Position numbers and translations under genes: made by a program | Part shown: piece by piece, positions 13,154 through 25,502 of the stretch | How positions within the stretch are numbered: position 1 is the stretch's first letter | Layout: the number at the start of each line of letters is the position of its first letter | Notes under the pieces: model-generated | What the model was told of the DNA's origin: nothing | The model's database searches: none | The model's input: the letters and a program-made list of their open reading frames with translations, nothing else | Source: Geosiphon pyriformis | Taxonomy: Eukaryota; Glomeromycota; Glomeromycetes; Archaeosporales; Geosiphonaceae | DNA length: 64,000 nt | Assembly (NCBI GenBank): GCA_016748015.1 | Contig: JAAOMT010000128.1 | Location: 2,441,426 to 2,505,425, forward strand | Direction: 5' to 3'

Positions 13154-14330
13154 TTAAATTAAGTGAAGTCTAGTTACATATTTATGTTTGTAAATAGGCT
13201 CGCTTTAAACTGTGATTTTCTAGGACGCCTTCCCTTTTATGATGCTCAAAGACATTTTTGCTGTTCATTCATAGAATTAAACTTTCAGGATTAATTGACT
13301 ATCAGTACGGATTAACTGTAACAACTGAGTTTGTAATGACTATTATTTTAATCTTAGAGATTTATTAATTATAGATAAAAATAATTATATAAAAAAATTT
13401 TGTGCATTGATTTTTTGTACATAAATTCTTTAAAATTTATAAAATGACTTTTTATTTAATGTTTAAAAAGATATTACAATAATAGAACCAGTAATAAGAA
13501 TTATTTAAGATTTTATAATTTTTTCATTCAATTAACTTATTGAATTATCTGATTTTAAATATTAGATTAATCAAATAAAAATTAAAGCTATATTTTTTTT
13601 TCTGTTTTTTAATAGTGTTGCTTAAAAAACAATTACTAGTTATCAAAAATTTTCTAAGTGAATAACTTCTACTTTAATGTTTAATAAAACTATTAAATTC
13701 AAATTAACTTATATTAAGACTGTGTTTTAGTTTTTGTATAATTGAATTTAATTATAAAAGACAATATTAAACTTTTTTATATAAAATTTGTATTTTAATG
13801 TTGTTATATAAATTAAATCAGCTAATCTACTTATTTTTTTACTTTTAAAATTGCAAAGTTTTTTGTAGTTTTTATTAGTTTTTTATTCTTTTTTACTGTT
13901 GTTTTTATAATATTAAAATTGTCTTGGATATTTTTAATAAAGTTGTTTTTGTTAAATTAAAACTTATTAACTTGTGATTTAATGCTATTGTTCATTTCAA
14001 AAAAAAATTTTGCTGCTAATATTGTTTTTGTTTACTAATTTATATTAGTAAAAAAAATATTATTAGAATTTTTTTCTTTGGTTAATTAAAAAAAATTGTT
14101 GTTTTTTATAATATTTTTAAGATCAAATTGATTATTTTTTTTAATTATACAGTTTTTAAAATTAATAAATTAGTTTTTTAAATTTACAATTATATTTAAA
14201 ATTTTTAAGACTTAAAGATATTTTTTTTTATCTTTTTAGTTTTATAACTACAATTAAAGCACAGCACTAGGTAGTGTTTGGATCTCACTCATTAAATAAA
14301 TAAATAAAAAAATTAAAGCAAAAAGTAAAA
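13154..14330 (+). pseudogene. AT-rich spacer and heavily decayed LINE-type ORF1 relic, copy R1
   Basis: 13154-13600 is AT-rich with no recognisable feature beyond the RhoGEF 3' flank. From about 13615 the sequence is alignable by eye to 14955-15170 in copy R2 (both contain a stretch reading TAYVKTVFQF-like residues), but with many more C-to-T and G-to-A changes and stops in all frames. It ends at 14255-14330 in a tail (ACTAGGTAGTGTTTGGAT, then CTCACTCATTAAATAAATAA) that matches the 3' tail of LINE1 at about 50085-50130. I read it as a dead non-LTR copy. No functional product is expected. Confidence 0.5.
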
Positions 14331-16535
14331 AAGCTATACCTAATATTTTTTTTAAGATATCTAATAAAATCTCAACCAGAAAAGCTCTCTCTGTTGTAGA
14401 AACAGCTAAACAGAATATTTTAAAAGTCTTTTTCTTATTTAATAATCATAAAAAGCTATCTTTAGTATTTATTAAAGCATTTTTTTTATTCTTAACTGGG
14501 TTTTTACTAATTAAAATTTTTTTAAAGAAACATATTTGGGTTAATTTTAGTGTTGTCTCTATTCTTAAAAGTTTTTAATAACAAATTAGTTAACAAACTG
14601 ATTTTTTTTTTATAGCTTTTATATCTGATGCTATTAGTACTACTTCTTTAAAAAATATGATTAAAAAACCAAAGAATCAAAAAAGTGAGAACAATTACTC
14701 ATCTTTGCTATTGTTATACCAAACCCTTTTGTAATTCTTAATAAAATTTTTGTTGTATTATTTAGCATATTGTCTAAGATATACCAAAATTAATTATTGG
14801 CTATATTATCAAATATGGTGTCTTTTGGCAGATTATTATTGGTTTTAGAATTAAAGCAACTATCTTTTATAAAGTTACTTGTTTTTAAGAACTAAACTAA
14901 CTAAATAGAAACTGAATTATCTTTTTTGCTGGTTTTTAATGTTGTTATTGATAATACTTAGAAAATTATTATTAGTTATTAAAGATTTGCTAAGTAAATG
15001 GCCTTTACTTTAGTGTTTGATACCATTTTTAAGATCAAAATAGCTTATGTTAAGACTGTTTTCCAGTTTATACATAGTTTTTTAAATGTAAAGTCAATAT
15101 TAAAAAACAATGTGAAGTTCTTTTGTATGGAGTTTGCTTTTTAAGAGTTTTTAAACTTTGCTTTTTTGGTTAAGCTTGCAAGTTTTGTTTATTTAATTAT
15201 TCTTAAAATTGTTAAGTTTTTAGTGGTTTCTGAATTTGGTTCTTTTTTTGCTGCTGTTATGCTATGTAATATGTTTTTGAATGTATCTGTTGCTAACATC
15301 AAAACAGCTTTTAGTGTGTTTAGTAAAGTTACTTATATTATGCTAAAGCCTACTGATATTTGGCAATATATAATTGTTTATTTTAATAAACTGGACTTTG
15401 CTGTATCTACTTTGAATCATTGATTAGTTTTAATAAACAAGGATAGTATTAGAATCTTTTTCTTAGTAAATTAGAATAAGACTATTCTGTTTTATAATAG
15501 GTTTAAGACCAAATTAATTAATTTCTTTTCTGGTTGTACTGTTTTTAAAATTAGTAATATGATTTTTCAAGTTGGTAGTCAGATGTGTTTTATTTTTTAC
15601 TTTCTTAATTTTGGTTATCATTTTCAGTTTGCTCTGATTATGTTTGGATCTTAAATTAATTTAGATGCTGTAGCTGTCAAGACTAGTATGCTGAGAAAAT
15701 GTTATATTTGGTAAAAATCTTCTGAAAATTGGTGTTGTTTTTGGTATTAAGATTTGGATTATCTGGTTTTGAATTGTAAAATGTCTTTATCTCTCCTTTT
15801 TAAGGTTTTTAAGACTTTTATTTCTTATGTTGTTAGTAACAAGTCTTATGTCAAGACTGTTGCTTTTGTGCTTTCTTTGGCTTCTTGTTTTTTTGTTGGT
15901 TTAACTCTTTTTGTTAGTATAATACCTAATAATTCTATGTATTTTCTCAGTTGTTTTCTTTGGAATTTGAGTTGGCCAAGCTTTTTGCTTTGGTCAATTT
16001 TATTGTTAAATCTGTTGGTTCTATGGTCAAAATGTTCAAACAATTTATTAATGAAAATTTGGGTTTAGATAATACTCTTGGCCTTAAAATTAATATAGTT
16101 ATAGTACACATGAGTATTTTTAGTAAGATTATTGATAAGCTAAAACAAGAGATGGCTGTTTTAAAAACTAAATGTGACTATAAGAATATTAATATGTTTG
16201 GCCTTCATAAAAATTTGTTTTCTGTTAATAATAATGTTTTTTCTAATTTAATGTCTTTTTAAAAACATAAATCTGTTGCTGTTAAGACTGATATTATAAA
16301 AACGGTTAAATGGCTGGTTAGATTAGTTAATAATAATGCTATATTGTTTAAAATTGTTTACAAAATGTTTTCTTTGGATAAGTTTTCTTCTAAAGTATTA
16401 ATATAATATAGCATAAACTGATTTAAGTAGCTAGTTATATGTAGAAAGTGTGTAAATTACACTTAATTTGGAATTAATTTGTTCTATAATACTAGATAGT
16501 AGTTAAATTATACTTATTAAACTTAATAATAATAA
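14331..16535 (+). pseudogene. Decayed LINE-type ORF1 with RRM-like segments, copy R2
   Basis: Fragments of one reading direction can be followed with frameshifts and stops: about 14385-14740 (VVETAKQNILKV and similar), 15005-15150 (TIFKIKIAYVKTVFQFIHSF), 15166-15423 (VANIKTAFSVFSKVTYIMLK, then WQYIIVYFNKLDFAVSTLNH, the beta-alpha-beta pattern of an RRM) and 15950-16260 (a coiled-coil-like FSKIIDKLKQEMAVLKTK). It ends at about 16470-16530 in a tail with ACTAGATAGTAG and a TAA/AAT microsatellite, like the other LINE tails here. It resembles an RNA-binding ORF1 protein of non-LTR elements in these fungi. No RT follows, so it is either an ORF1-only element or a 3'-deleted LINE. Product names are inference. 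Confidence 0.5.
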
Positions 16536-17040
16536 TAATAATTATTATTATATTTGTTTTATTTTTATATAATAATTAAGATTTACTATTATTATTTTTA
16601 GTTTTAAAAAAAATCTAAAAATTATAATTATTAAAATTAATATTTTAAAAAAGTATTATATTTAATAAAAAAATTTTAATTATTAATATTGTTTTAAATA
16701 TTAATATTTAGATTATTTAACTATTAATTATAAAAGTTTTTATTTAAGTTTGTATTAATTTTAAGTTTTTTAAATTTTGTTTTATTAGAGCTAAGTTTTA
16801 TATTAAAATTTTTGCTTTATTAATTTTTTTTGCTGTTGTGTTTTTGATTATTTTGTTATTATTACTATTGTAAATTATTTAAATAATTTTAAGTTGGGTT
16901 TTTTAAATTTAAGTTAACTGTATTAAATTTGTTAATTAGATATATTATTAAATTTATTAGTGTTTTAATTATTTTAATTACTAAGTTATTTAATATTTTT
17001 TTTGTTTTATATATTAAATTAAAAAATAATTAAATAAAAA
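16536..17040. other. Very AT-rich stretch, nothing recognised
   Basis: Almost pure A/T with short homopolymers. No ORF, LTR terminus or LINE tail was recognised between the tail of relic R2 and the LINE1 5' leader. Confidence 0.6.
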
Positions 17041-17169
17041 AATTTTTTCTCTTGTCAATTCTCTGACCATGACAAGAACAAAATTTTATCGAAGTTTTAA
17101 TTAGTCTTTTTTTCTTTTTTCCTTGTTTTTTTTCTAATTATTTCTTCTGACTTTCCTCTTTTTGTTGCT

Positions 17170-18609
17170 ATGGATTCAGTAGGTGCTTCTGCTGGTAGTT
17201 TTGGTACTGGTTTGGCTGGATTGAAGACCCAGTCTAGTGGCAAGAAAAAAGCTTATGTAAATAGTATGTACTTTTGCAGTTTGTTATTTAAGAAGCTGAA
17301 GATGTCTGTAGTTAGTGATATGATTGATTTGTTTATTAACTCTCTGAACTTAAAAGATATTGGTGGTGCTGGTATTAAGCCTATAGTGTCTTGAAAAAGC
17401 AAAGTTGGTAGTGTTTCTAGCAGTGTAAGTAGTTTCTTAGATGTTGAAAATATGGAAAACATAATTGCCGAAGAAACCAGTTATACAGAATCTGGTGAGG
17501 ATGATAATATGAATGAAGCAATGCTGAAAAAAACTCACATGTGAACATACATGCTGGGCAACCCACCAAAGCAATCTTTATTCAAACATATGAATGATGA
17601 CAATGTTGTGCTGGACCTTCCTTTCTGTGTAGTTATTGGGCCTAATCAATTGCTGCTGCTCAAGTTATGTGTTCTAAAAAAATGGAGCTTTAATTTGACA
17701 AAATCTTTTGCACTTAATATTAAGATTTCGGCTGTATCTGAAAAGACTATTATTGACAAGTTAATGACTGTAAAAAAAAAATTTTATTATGTTGATGGGT
17801 TTGGAGAAGCTTTAACTTCTTTAAAATTCCCAAGGATTATTAGATCTTCATTCATTTCTAAATCAAGTTTAAAAAAGGCAAAAAAATTGGCTATCAATGA
17901 GAATATTCTAATTAATAATAATGTTAAACAGATAAACAAATGCTCAAATCAGGAAATTGTTGTTAAGGAGATTTTTGTCAATCTTCTTAAATCAGCTGTG
18001 AAATCTGTTTTTTCCAAGTTTGGCAGAATTGTATCAATTAAAATGCAATTGGTTGGTTTATGGCAAAAAGCTGATTTGGTTGCAGCTAAATGATTTGTTT
18101 TCATGGGAAAAAATTCTGTGTGTATGGCAAAGGTGATTGATGACAAACAAATATGAGTACTAAAAGATTATTATTAGACTTTGTTGTATACTCTCCCAAT
18201 TGGTACTACAGTTCATGATTTGTCAGATTTGCTGATTTTATATAATAGGAAGATTTGTCTCATTGGCCATAATCTTAGTTTATATGTGCATGATAGATGT
18301 GCTATTGTGTGTTTTGCTGATGAAACATCCAAATTGGCTGTTATTGGTTCTATTCTAGTATTTAAGAGTGTGAATTTGTGCTGGATTAGTCTCTTTTTGG
18401 TCTGCTGTACATTGTGCAAACAATTTGGTCACATTTTAAGTGATTGTTTTTTAAGTGGGAATTCAGGTGTTCATGGTAAGCAGATGGTGACTACTCAAGA
18501 TCAGATTTGTTTAGCCAATATATATAAAAAAAAGCAGGCTCCAATTGTCTATCCAGTTTTTTTTGGTGATAAAACTTGGGCCCAAGTTGCTGGTAGCTCT
18601 TCTTTACAT
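17170..18609 (+). pseudogene. LINE1 ORF1, 5' part (RRM-like, zinc knuckle)
   Basis: Putative RNA-binding ORF1 protein that would coat the LINE transcript. It reads from MDSVGASAGSFGTGLAGL at 17170 with in-frame stops near 17392, 17542, 18091 and 18153-18180. An RRM-like block is seen at about 17960-18150 (KEIFVNLLKSAVKSVFSKFG, then RIVSIKMQLVG). A CCHC knuckle CTLCKQFGHILSDC lies at about 18408-18450, followed by GDKTWAQVAGSSSLH. At 18609 the frame is cut by an LTR and resumes without loss at 44841. The premature stops sit where Trp, Gln or Arg codons would be expected, so I call it a pseudogene. Confidence 0.75.
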
Positions 18610-19483
18610 TGTTACTTATAGAAATATAGGAAATATATATTAACATAGTTATTAGCCAATCAGAAATAGACGTAGTAAAATGTGGAATTCCAGGATTCCT
18701 CTCAGGAATTGCAGAATTTCAGGAATTACAGGATTTTTACAAAGAATCACAGGATTCCAGAATTCCAGGATTCCTCTCAAAAAAATTGCAGGATTTCAGA
18801 AATTCCAGGATTCCTGTTGTGAAAAATTGAGAAATTGAGGAATTTCAATTATGTATATATAGCAGTAGGATTAGAAGCTAAAAAGACAGACCTCTTAGTT
18901 TAGATTTTATCTAGACAACTTTCCAAAACCACAAATAAATAAACTGTTTGTTATCTTAAACCTGCTGCCACTATCAACACTTCATGTTGATAGTAATTGA
19001 TACTTAACCACACTGGAACAATAGCTTTTGATCACAGCTATTAATAGAAAACTAACTTGTAAATTGCCTTGGCTTATTTCTTTTCTTTCTTTATTTTTAT
19101 TTTTTTTCTTTATTTCTTGCTTTGATTTTATTGTTGTTTACTAACTCTATTGAGGATTAATGCATGGGGTACTGACATCAAGATAAACATGACTGGTAAA
19201 AGACCCAGAAATAAGAATAGAACACTTAATTGAGGATAGCTTACCAGGAGGAATACCAGCTATCAAGCTGAGAAAGAAATTGACGAAACTGCAGTTTCAG
19301 GAACCTATGAATAAAACTATTACCATTGAATCTCTGTCCATTATACAAAAAACTCAACCAAACCCTTCAGATACAAACTTTTCAGACACAAACCTTCAGA
19401 TCACTATCAACTGCAACTAGATTTGAGCACCAAGTTATGGGTTTTGTTATTTAATCCAACACCAGAAATAGTCATCTGTAATA
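18610..19483 (+). repeat. LTR, family A, copy A1 (5' LTR of the block)
   Basis: Starts TGTTACTTATAGAAATATAG and ends ATCTGTAATA (874 bp). It contains an array of imperfect GGATTCC / GGAATTCC units (about 18680-18815), a TATA-like TATATATAGCAG at about 18853, and a T-rich tract near 19080-19110. It matches LTRs at 23496, 44036 and 61266. Immediately downstream is the primer-binding-like TTTGGTGCTCTCTGTGAGG. Confidence 0.88.
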
Positions 19484-19502
19484 TTTGGTGCTCTCTGTGA
19501 GG
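19484..19502 (+). other. Primer-binding site candidate (family A)
   Basis: TTTGGTGCTCTCTGTGAGG directly abuts the LTR end. The TGG after two bases fits pairing with a tRNA CCA end. The same motif follows the LTRs at 24290 (degenerate) and 62110, and on the minus strand after the family B LTR at 40047. The tRNA was not identified. Confidence 0.6.
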
Positions 19503-19542
19503 TATAATCTTACAGAAAACCAGTACCAACACAAATCTAAAA

Positions 19543-21335
19543 GTGACAGAATCAGAAAACATAGGAGCAAACCATCTAGGATTCGCAAAATTCTTATTTC
19601 AACACTACTGTCAACATTTGAGATTAAATCACAACCACATATCAGCAGAATCAGCTTTTAATTTCTATGTCAATGAAAGAATTGCCTATCTGTTAGAAAC
19701 ACCAGTAAATATCAAATTGGCAAGAGAAGCCTTTTATAGTGAATTAATTCAAAATACCAACCTGCCAACAAATCACAATTTCGCCTCCATTATCATGGAA
19801 ATCAACAAAAAAATTGAACACCATACACAGCAAAAATACCCCATTACTTACGCGAGCAAAGACAAAGGAAAACTGCAAACACCAGCAGTAACACCCAAAA
19901 GAATACAACCATCTACTTGGAAGAAAACAAGAGTTGAGTCCTCAACTAATCCATTATACCACTATACACCTGGAAGTGCCATTAATATTACATCTACTGG
20001 TGCAGCCACATCAAACATGACATCAGCATTTGAATGATTCTTATTCCAAAGTAAACAAAGGAAAGCAGAGTTATTAGGACCATACCACATGTATTTTGAA
20101 GGATTTAACTCGCAATTATCAATGCCATTAGGACTCCAATTGCCACCACCTCCTCCAGATTTTGGAATTTCTGATCTGTGGGAAGTAATAGAATCAGAAA
20201 AAGAGAAAGAAGAAAAAGCTGAAGATCAAAAATTCACTTACCAGAACCTGATCACTGAAAACCCAGAATTTGAAATCCCAAATCTTCAAACACAGCAAAA
20301 CCTAAATCCAGAAAATCTGAAAATCAAAACTCCAAATATTCAGACACTGTCAACTCAGGATAATTGAAACTCTGATTTAATAAATCAACAAAACTTACTT
20401 CCAGTAATTGTCATTAATCAACCACCAATTAATCCAATAGCCAAATCCGTACAGCAGCCATTTCAACTACCACCCTAACAACCCATGCAACAACAACCAC
20501 TTCAACAGCCATCACAACAACCCAACTTAGATCCAATGGCCTACGCATCAATTGCAAAACTTGACAATTTTACCAGTGAAGAGGATGACATTCAGATATG
20601 GCTGAATGACATAGAAAAAGCCATCGCAGCCAATGGATAGAATAACGCTCGAGCAATGCAAACCATTCCCTATTTTCTCAAGGATACTGCTGATTCGTGG
20701 TATCAGAGCTTGATTAATAAACCACAAGACTTTAATGCCTTCAAAGTAGAATTTTTAAGATACTTTAGCAACAATAACAGTATCAACTAGTTAGCCAATA
20801 CATTTAACACTATGAAGCAAAGAGAAACAGAAGCAGTTACTACTTACTTGAGACACTTTCATCGAAATCTGCACCAAATCCAAGCAATTGATGCCAACTA
20901 TTTTACAGCATCACAAATTTTCAACCAGTTTATTCATGGCCTGTGCAGCAGCATCTTGCAACATGTATGTCCGTTACATCCAGGCACCCTTCAAGACACA
21001 GTCATATGCACCAGAGATTTTGAATCTGCTGAATCTAAAGCCAATCATGCCTAAGCTGTTAATCTAGTGATGAATGGATCATCTAATTTAGATTCCAAAC
21101 TAAAACAATTCAGTAATACAATTAATCAGAAAATAGAGGGATACTTAGCAGACAATTATGCAATTTATTAACCACCCCAACAATGCAATAATTCAGGAAA
21201 TGCGAATCATTTCCCAAATCAATCGTGTCCATCATTCTTCACCAATCAGCTGTGGCAGCCAGAAACATGTGTTTGCTATAACTGTGATAAACAAGGTCAC
21301 ATTAGAGCTGACTGTTGATTTTATAGCAACAATTT
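19543..21335 (+). pseudogene. Copy 1 gag with CCHC knuckle (broken)
   Basis: Capsid/nucleocapsid protein that would form the virus-like particle. The N-terminal region (19543-20035; NIGANHLGFAKFLFQHYCQ) is followed by a Pro/Gln/Asn-rich linker. The capsid core runs about 20530-21170, with DTADSWYQSL, EFLRYFSNNNSI and EAVTTYLRHFHRNLHQIQAI. The zinc knuckle CYNCDKQGHIRADC is at about 21274-21316. In-frame stops occur where relatives have Trp or Gln (for example 20638 and 21052). A GTG precedes the first conserved residues, where an ATG is probably ancestral. The same gag is seen at 24355, 26499 and 62160. Confidence 0.8.
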
Positions 21336-22400
21336 ATGATCAGGAAATCAATATCAAAACCCTGATTGCAGATTTCAGACTCAGAATCACTACCCAAATC
21401 AAGACCAATATCAAACCATTTACCTGCCAATAATGTAGCAACCAATCTATCTACTATTAGTATATCAACCTCCAATTTATCAACTGCAGCCACTGGTAAT
21501 TTATCAGCCACAGCCCAAATAATTTATCAGCCCCAACAACCAATTCAAACATCACTTCAAAACCTCACTCAAATGACATCAGGAAACTCAAGACCTAGAA
21601 TCACTCAAAACTGGAGATCGGTAATAGTTGTTCATCAACCGATTTCCAGCTCCTCTCACCAATTATCAGGCTCTCAACAGTGGAATCCAAATACTGGTTC
21701 CATCCAAAACCCGAATTCCCAAAACTATTTAAGTCTCCTGGTTACCCCAGAAGATGCCACCACCAACAACTCAGAATCCAACCCACCCCAAACAACACTT
21801 CCCAACAATATTCTACCAGCAACAGTCACCAAAAACGAATCTCTTGCAGCCATCTTTCCTTTCAAATTGGAGAAAACCATCAACTCACTTTTGTTCAGTG
21901 GAGCAGCACTCAAGGAAAAACCCATCACTGCGATGTACACTGATGCAAAAGTTAATGGTCACTCCATCAAACTGATCCTAGATAGTAAATTAGCTGGCAG
22001 TATTATCACAAGACAACTCATGGATCAATTAGGTCACTGAGTTGATTGTGCTGCCAGTGCCAGAATTATTACAGCCAATGGAGCAACCAAAACACCCATT
22101 GGAGAGATTGATAATTTCCCCATAGAAGTCAATGGCATTATAGTACTAATTAAAGTACTTGTCATGGAAGCCACTCAATACCAAGCACTTATTAAGAATG
22201 ATTGGCTGTTCAAAACCAACATGACACTAGATTGGAACACCCATGAGCTCCAGCTTAGCCAGAATGGTTGACACACATAGGTACCAGCCATGTGTGGCCA
22301 CTTCAAGCCCATCACTATGCCATTAACACTACTTATCAAATTCGAGAAAGAAAAAATGAAACCCATCTGAGAAGCATACCAAGTCTTGTGGACTGACATT
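21336..22400 (+). pseudogene. Copy 1 aspartic protease region (broken)
   Basis: Retropepsin-like domain expected to process Gag-Pol. After a Gln/Pro/Ser-rich linker, the block FSGAALKEKPITAMYTDAKV is followed by KLILDSKLAGSIITRQLMDQ at about 21965-22025. The catalytic D-S/T-G triad appears as DSK, so Gly is changed (GGT to AAA or similar). The domain continues through TPIGEIDNFPIEVNGI and a region matching QALIKNDWLFKTNMTLDWN. Stops break the frame (for example 22038). The Lys/Glu-rich tail leads into the Cys-rich domain. Confidence 0.72.
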
Positions 22401-23495
22401 GATCACAACAAACTGCTGCCAATACTTGCCTGGGACAACAATGACAATGAAAAAGAGAAACAAAGAAAAGAACTTACCTGGGAAGCCACCATTGACACTT
22501 GGACTGACAACAACCAAAGTAAGATACCACCAATTCTAGATTGGAAAGAAAATAACAAAAAAAAAGAGAAAAAAAGAGAAGAAAACATACCTGAAGAAAC
22601 CACCACTGCAGAAGAAATAACTAGTGGCTGGGAAAGAGAATACTCACATGAACCAATAAAAAAACCACCATATATATCTCTCAAATACAAGAACTGTGGA
22701 AAAAAACTGTCCTCAATGAGAGCTTGAGTAGCACCAGATAAAGACTACTGAACGCAAACCCATTACTATTGCAAGCCCTGCCATAGAAAATGATATGGCT
22801 ATCCAAAAAGACAAGGCAAGTGGGACAACAAACCATGTCTTGCTTGTGGCAAACAATTACTCGATGAAGGAATGTGGAATGACATTCCTGGCCAAGGAGG
22901 AACATGCGACACTTCATACCAATACACAATTCTTATCAGCAACTGGGTAAGTCATGGAACACCCATCATGGCAGCTTGGCATTAAGCAATCTCTTGCTTA
23001 GAAGGATATCCACACAACGAGGACAAGATTTGGCAAATGACCAATGCCAAAGTAGAAGGCGCTTCACTCAGTGAAATTCTGGAGATCAAGAATAATCCTT
23101 CAGAACCAACAGACATTGTTTTGGTTCTTAATCTGGATGCTTTTATCAACTTAGAAAACAGCCCAGAAGAATTTCATGAACACTATTAGAATCTAGCACC
23201 CACGAGAGAAAAGCAAGAGCAATGCTTGGAAGAAATTAACACCCGATTATGTGATCACTGTTTGATTCTATGTGACTTCCAATTCTGTAATAAGTGTGAC
23301 TTCATCTACAATCCACCACCACGCATGATCTACATGATCCCCAAAGAGAAAGAACCAATCAGCAGTTGTGTATTGGAATCGGAATTACCATTCAATCCCA
23401 ATTCAAACTTTAACAACAATGATGACGAAAACACCAGTTCCAGCTTCATTGTTACTCATAGAATAGAGGAAGTACATTATTATTAGCAAGTAGAG
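22401..23495 (+). pseudogene. Copy 1 Cys-rich putative zinc domain, truncated at 23486
   Basis: After a charged linker (22401-22660) come repeated Cys pairs: CGKKLSSM, YYCKPC, CLACGKQLLDEGMWNDIPGQ and, further on, LCDHCLILCDFQFCNKCDFI (about 23248-23310). The pattern implies several zinc sites. The segment has several stops. Relatives at 32190-33050 and 36440-37290 (minus) continue into dUTPase, but here the sequence stops after an acidic Asn/Asp/Ser run and joins LTR A2 at about 23486-23496. That indicates a deletion of dUTPase, RT, RNase H and integrase. Function unknown; I do not recognise a named domain. Confidence 0.65.
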
Positions 23496-24290
23496 ATTAG
23501 CCAATCAGAAGTAAATGTAGTAAATGTGGAATTCCAGGATTCCTCTCAGAGGAATTACAAGATTCCAGAAATTTCAGAATTCTCCAGCAAGGAATTGCAG
23601 GATTCCAGAATTCCAGGATTTCTCTCATCAGGAATCATAGGATTTCTGTTACAAGGAATTGAAGAATTAAGGAATCTCAAATATGTATATATAGCAGTAG
23701 CATTAGAAGCAGAAAAAACAGAATCGACACCAAAAATCCTTAGCTTAGTTATCACAATCCTCAAATAAATAATTATTCGCTAGATCAAATTTATTCTTTA
23801 CTATTAACACTTTATGTTGATAGTAACTAATACTTAATCATACTAGAACAATAGCTCTTGATCATGGCTATTGACAGGATACTAACTTGTAAAACCACCT
23901 TGACTTATTCATTATTTTTTTTTATTTCTTTTCTTTATTTTTATTTTTTATTTTATTGTTGTGCACTAATGAGTTGAATAAGGCACTAGATTACTGATGT
24001 CAAGAATTGCCTGGTAAAAGACCCCTGCAAGAGGGTAGGACACATACAGAAGATATGGAATACTTATTAGAAGATTGCTGACCATCACGCCGAGAGAAGA
24101 ATTGACAGAATTGCAATTCTGGGAAGCTACAGATAAAACAACTATTGAATCTCTGTTCATTATACAAAGAACTCAAACCAAAACCTTCAGATACAAAACC
24201 TTCAGATTATTAACATCAATGCAAATAACTTTTAGCACCAAGTTATGGGTTTGTTATTTGATTAGAGACCCCAAATAATCATCTGTAACA
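23496..24290 (+). repeat. LTR, family A, copy A2 (5' truncated)
   Basis: Homology begins at ATTAGCCAATCAG, so about the first 35 bp of the LTR (TGTTAC end) are missing. It keeps the GGATTCC/GGAATTCC array (23526-23670), TATATATAGCAG (about 23690) and a proper 3' end ATCTGTAACA at 24290, followed by the primer-site-like TATGGTGCTTCCTGTAAGG. It serves as the 5' LTR of copy 2. Confidence 0.82.
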
Positions 24291-24354
24291 TATGGTGCTT
24301 CCTGTAAGGTATAATTCTACAGAGAACCAGTACCAACAATCCCATCTAAAAGTG

Positions 24355-25502
24355 GCAGAATCAGAAAACGTCAAAGCAAACCATCTAAAATTCGTGAAAT
24401 CCTTATTTCAATATTATTGTTAACATTTGGGATTAACCCATAATTACATATTAGCAGAATCAGCTTTCAATTTCTACATCAACAAAAGGATTGCCTATCT
24501 GTTGAGAACATCTGTGAATATTAAATCAGCAAGAGAAACTTTTTACAACAAATTAATTCAAAACACCAGTCTACCCACAAATCATAATTTCACATCCATC
24601 ATCACTGAGATCAACAAAGAAAATGAACACCACACACAACAAAGATACCCAATTACTTACACAAGTAAAGGCAAAGAAAAACTACAAACACCAGCAGTAA
24701 CATCTTAAAGAATACAACCACCCACTTGGAAGAAAACTAGAGTTGAGTCCCCAAACAACCCATCTTACTACTATATCTCTGGAAGTGCCATCAATATATC
24801 ATTAACAGATGCATCTATATCAAATGCAACATCAACATTTGGATGTTTCCCATTTCAAACTAAACAAAAGAAAGAGGATTTACTAGGACCATATGACAAG
24901 TATTTTGAAGGATTTAAATTTTGATTGCCAACACCATCAGGATTTCGATCACCACCACCTTAACCGAATTTTGGTATTACAAGTTCTTGGAAAATTACTG
25001 AATCAGAAGGAGAACAAGAAGTAGAAAAGAAAGAAGAACCTAAGGATCAAAAATTTATTTACCAAAACTCAATCCTAGAAAACCTAGAAATTGAAACTCT
25101 GAACTTTCAAACCCAGCCAAATTTAGACAATCAGGAAAATGACACTCCGAATATTTAAACTCCACCAAATCAGAACAATTCAAACCCTAAAGTAATTAAT
25201 CAACACTTACTTCCAGTTATCATCATCAATCAACCACTCATTGAACCAATTGGCCAGCCCATCCAACCACAGAACCAACAAAATCAACAACTATTACCAG
25301 TACCACCTCAACAACAACAACAACTTTCACCACCACAGCAACAACAAATGGCTTACACACCCATCGCAAAATTCGACAAATTCAACAGTGAAGAAAATGA
25401 ATCCCAAGTCTAGTTAAATGATGTAGCCAAAGCCATTACAGCCAATAATTGGAATAATACTAGAGCAATGCAAGCAATCTCTTATTTTTTCCAGAATACT
25501 AC
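24355..25502 (+). pseudogene. Copy 2 gag, front part
   Basis: Homologous to copy 1 gag (FVKSLFQYYC, SAFNFYINKRIAYLLRTSVN, TNHNFTSIITEINKENEH). It continues through an acidic and Gln/Pro-rich linker to the capsid start (TPIAKFDKFNSEENE, ANNWNNTRAMQAISYFFQNT). Stops occur at about 24421, 24706 and 25411 and elsewhere. The ORF is split at 25502 by the solo LTR of family C and resumes at 26499. Confidence 0.75.

Noticed and set aside
21680-22000. Alternative plus and minus frames over copy 1 protease (87, 71 and 73 codons)
   Set aside because: Shadows of the protease frame; they show no family motifs, while the real frame carries DSK..GSIIT and TPIGEI.
22403-22690. Minus-strand hydrophobic frame that looks like a membrane protein
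   Set aside because: It is antisense to a Lys/Glu-rich linker; antisense of AAA/GAA codons gives Phe/Leu/Ser and mimics membrane segments.
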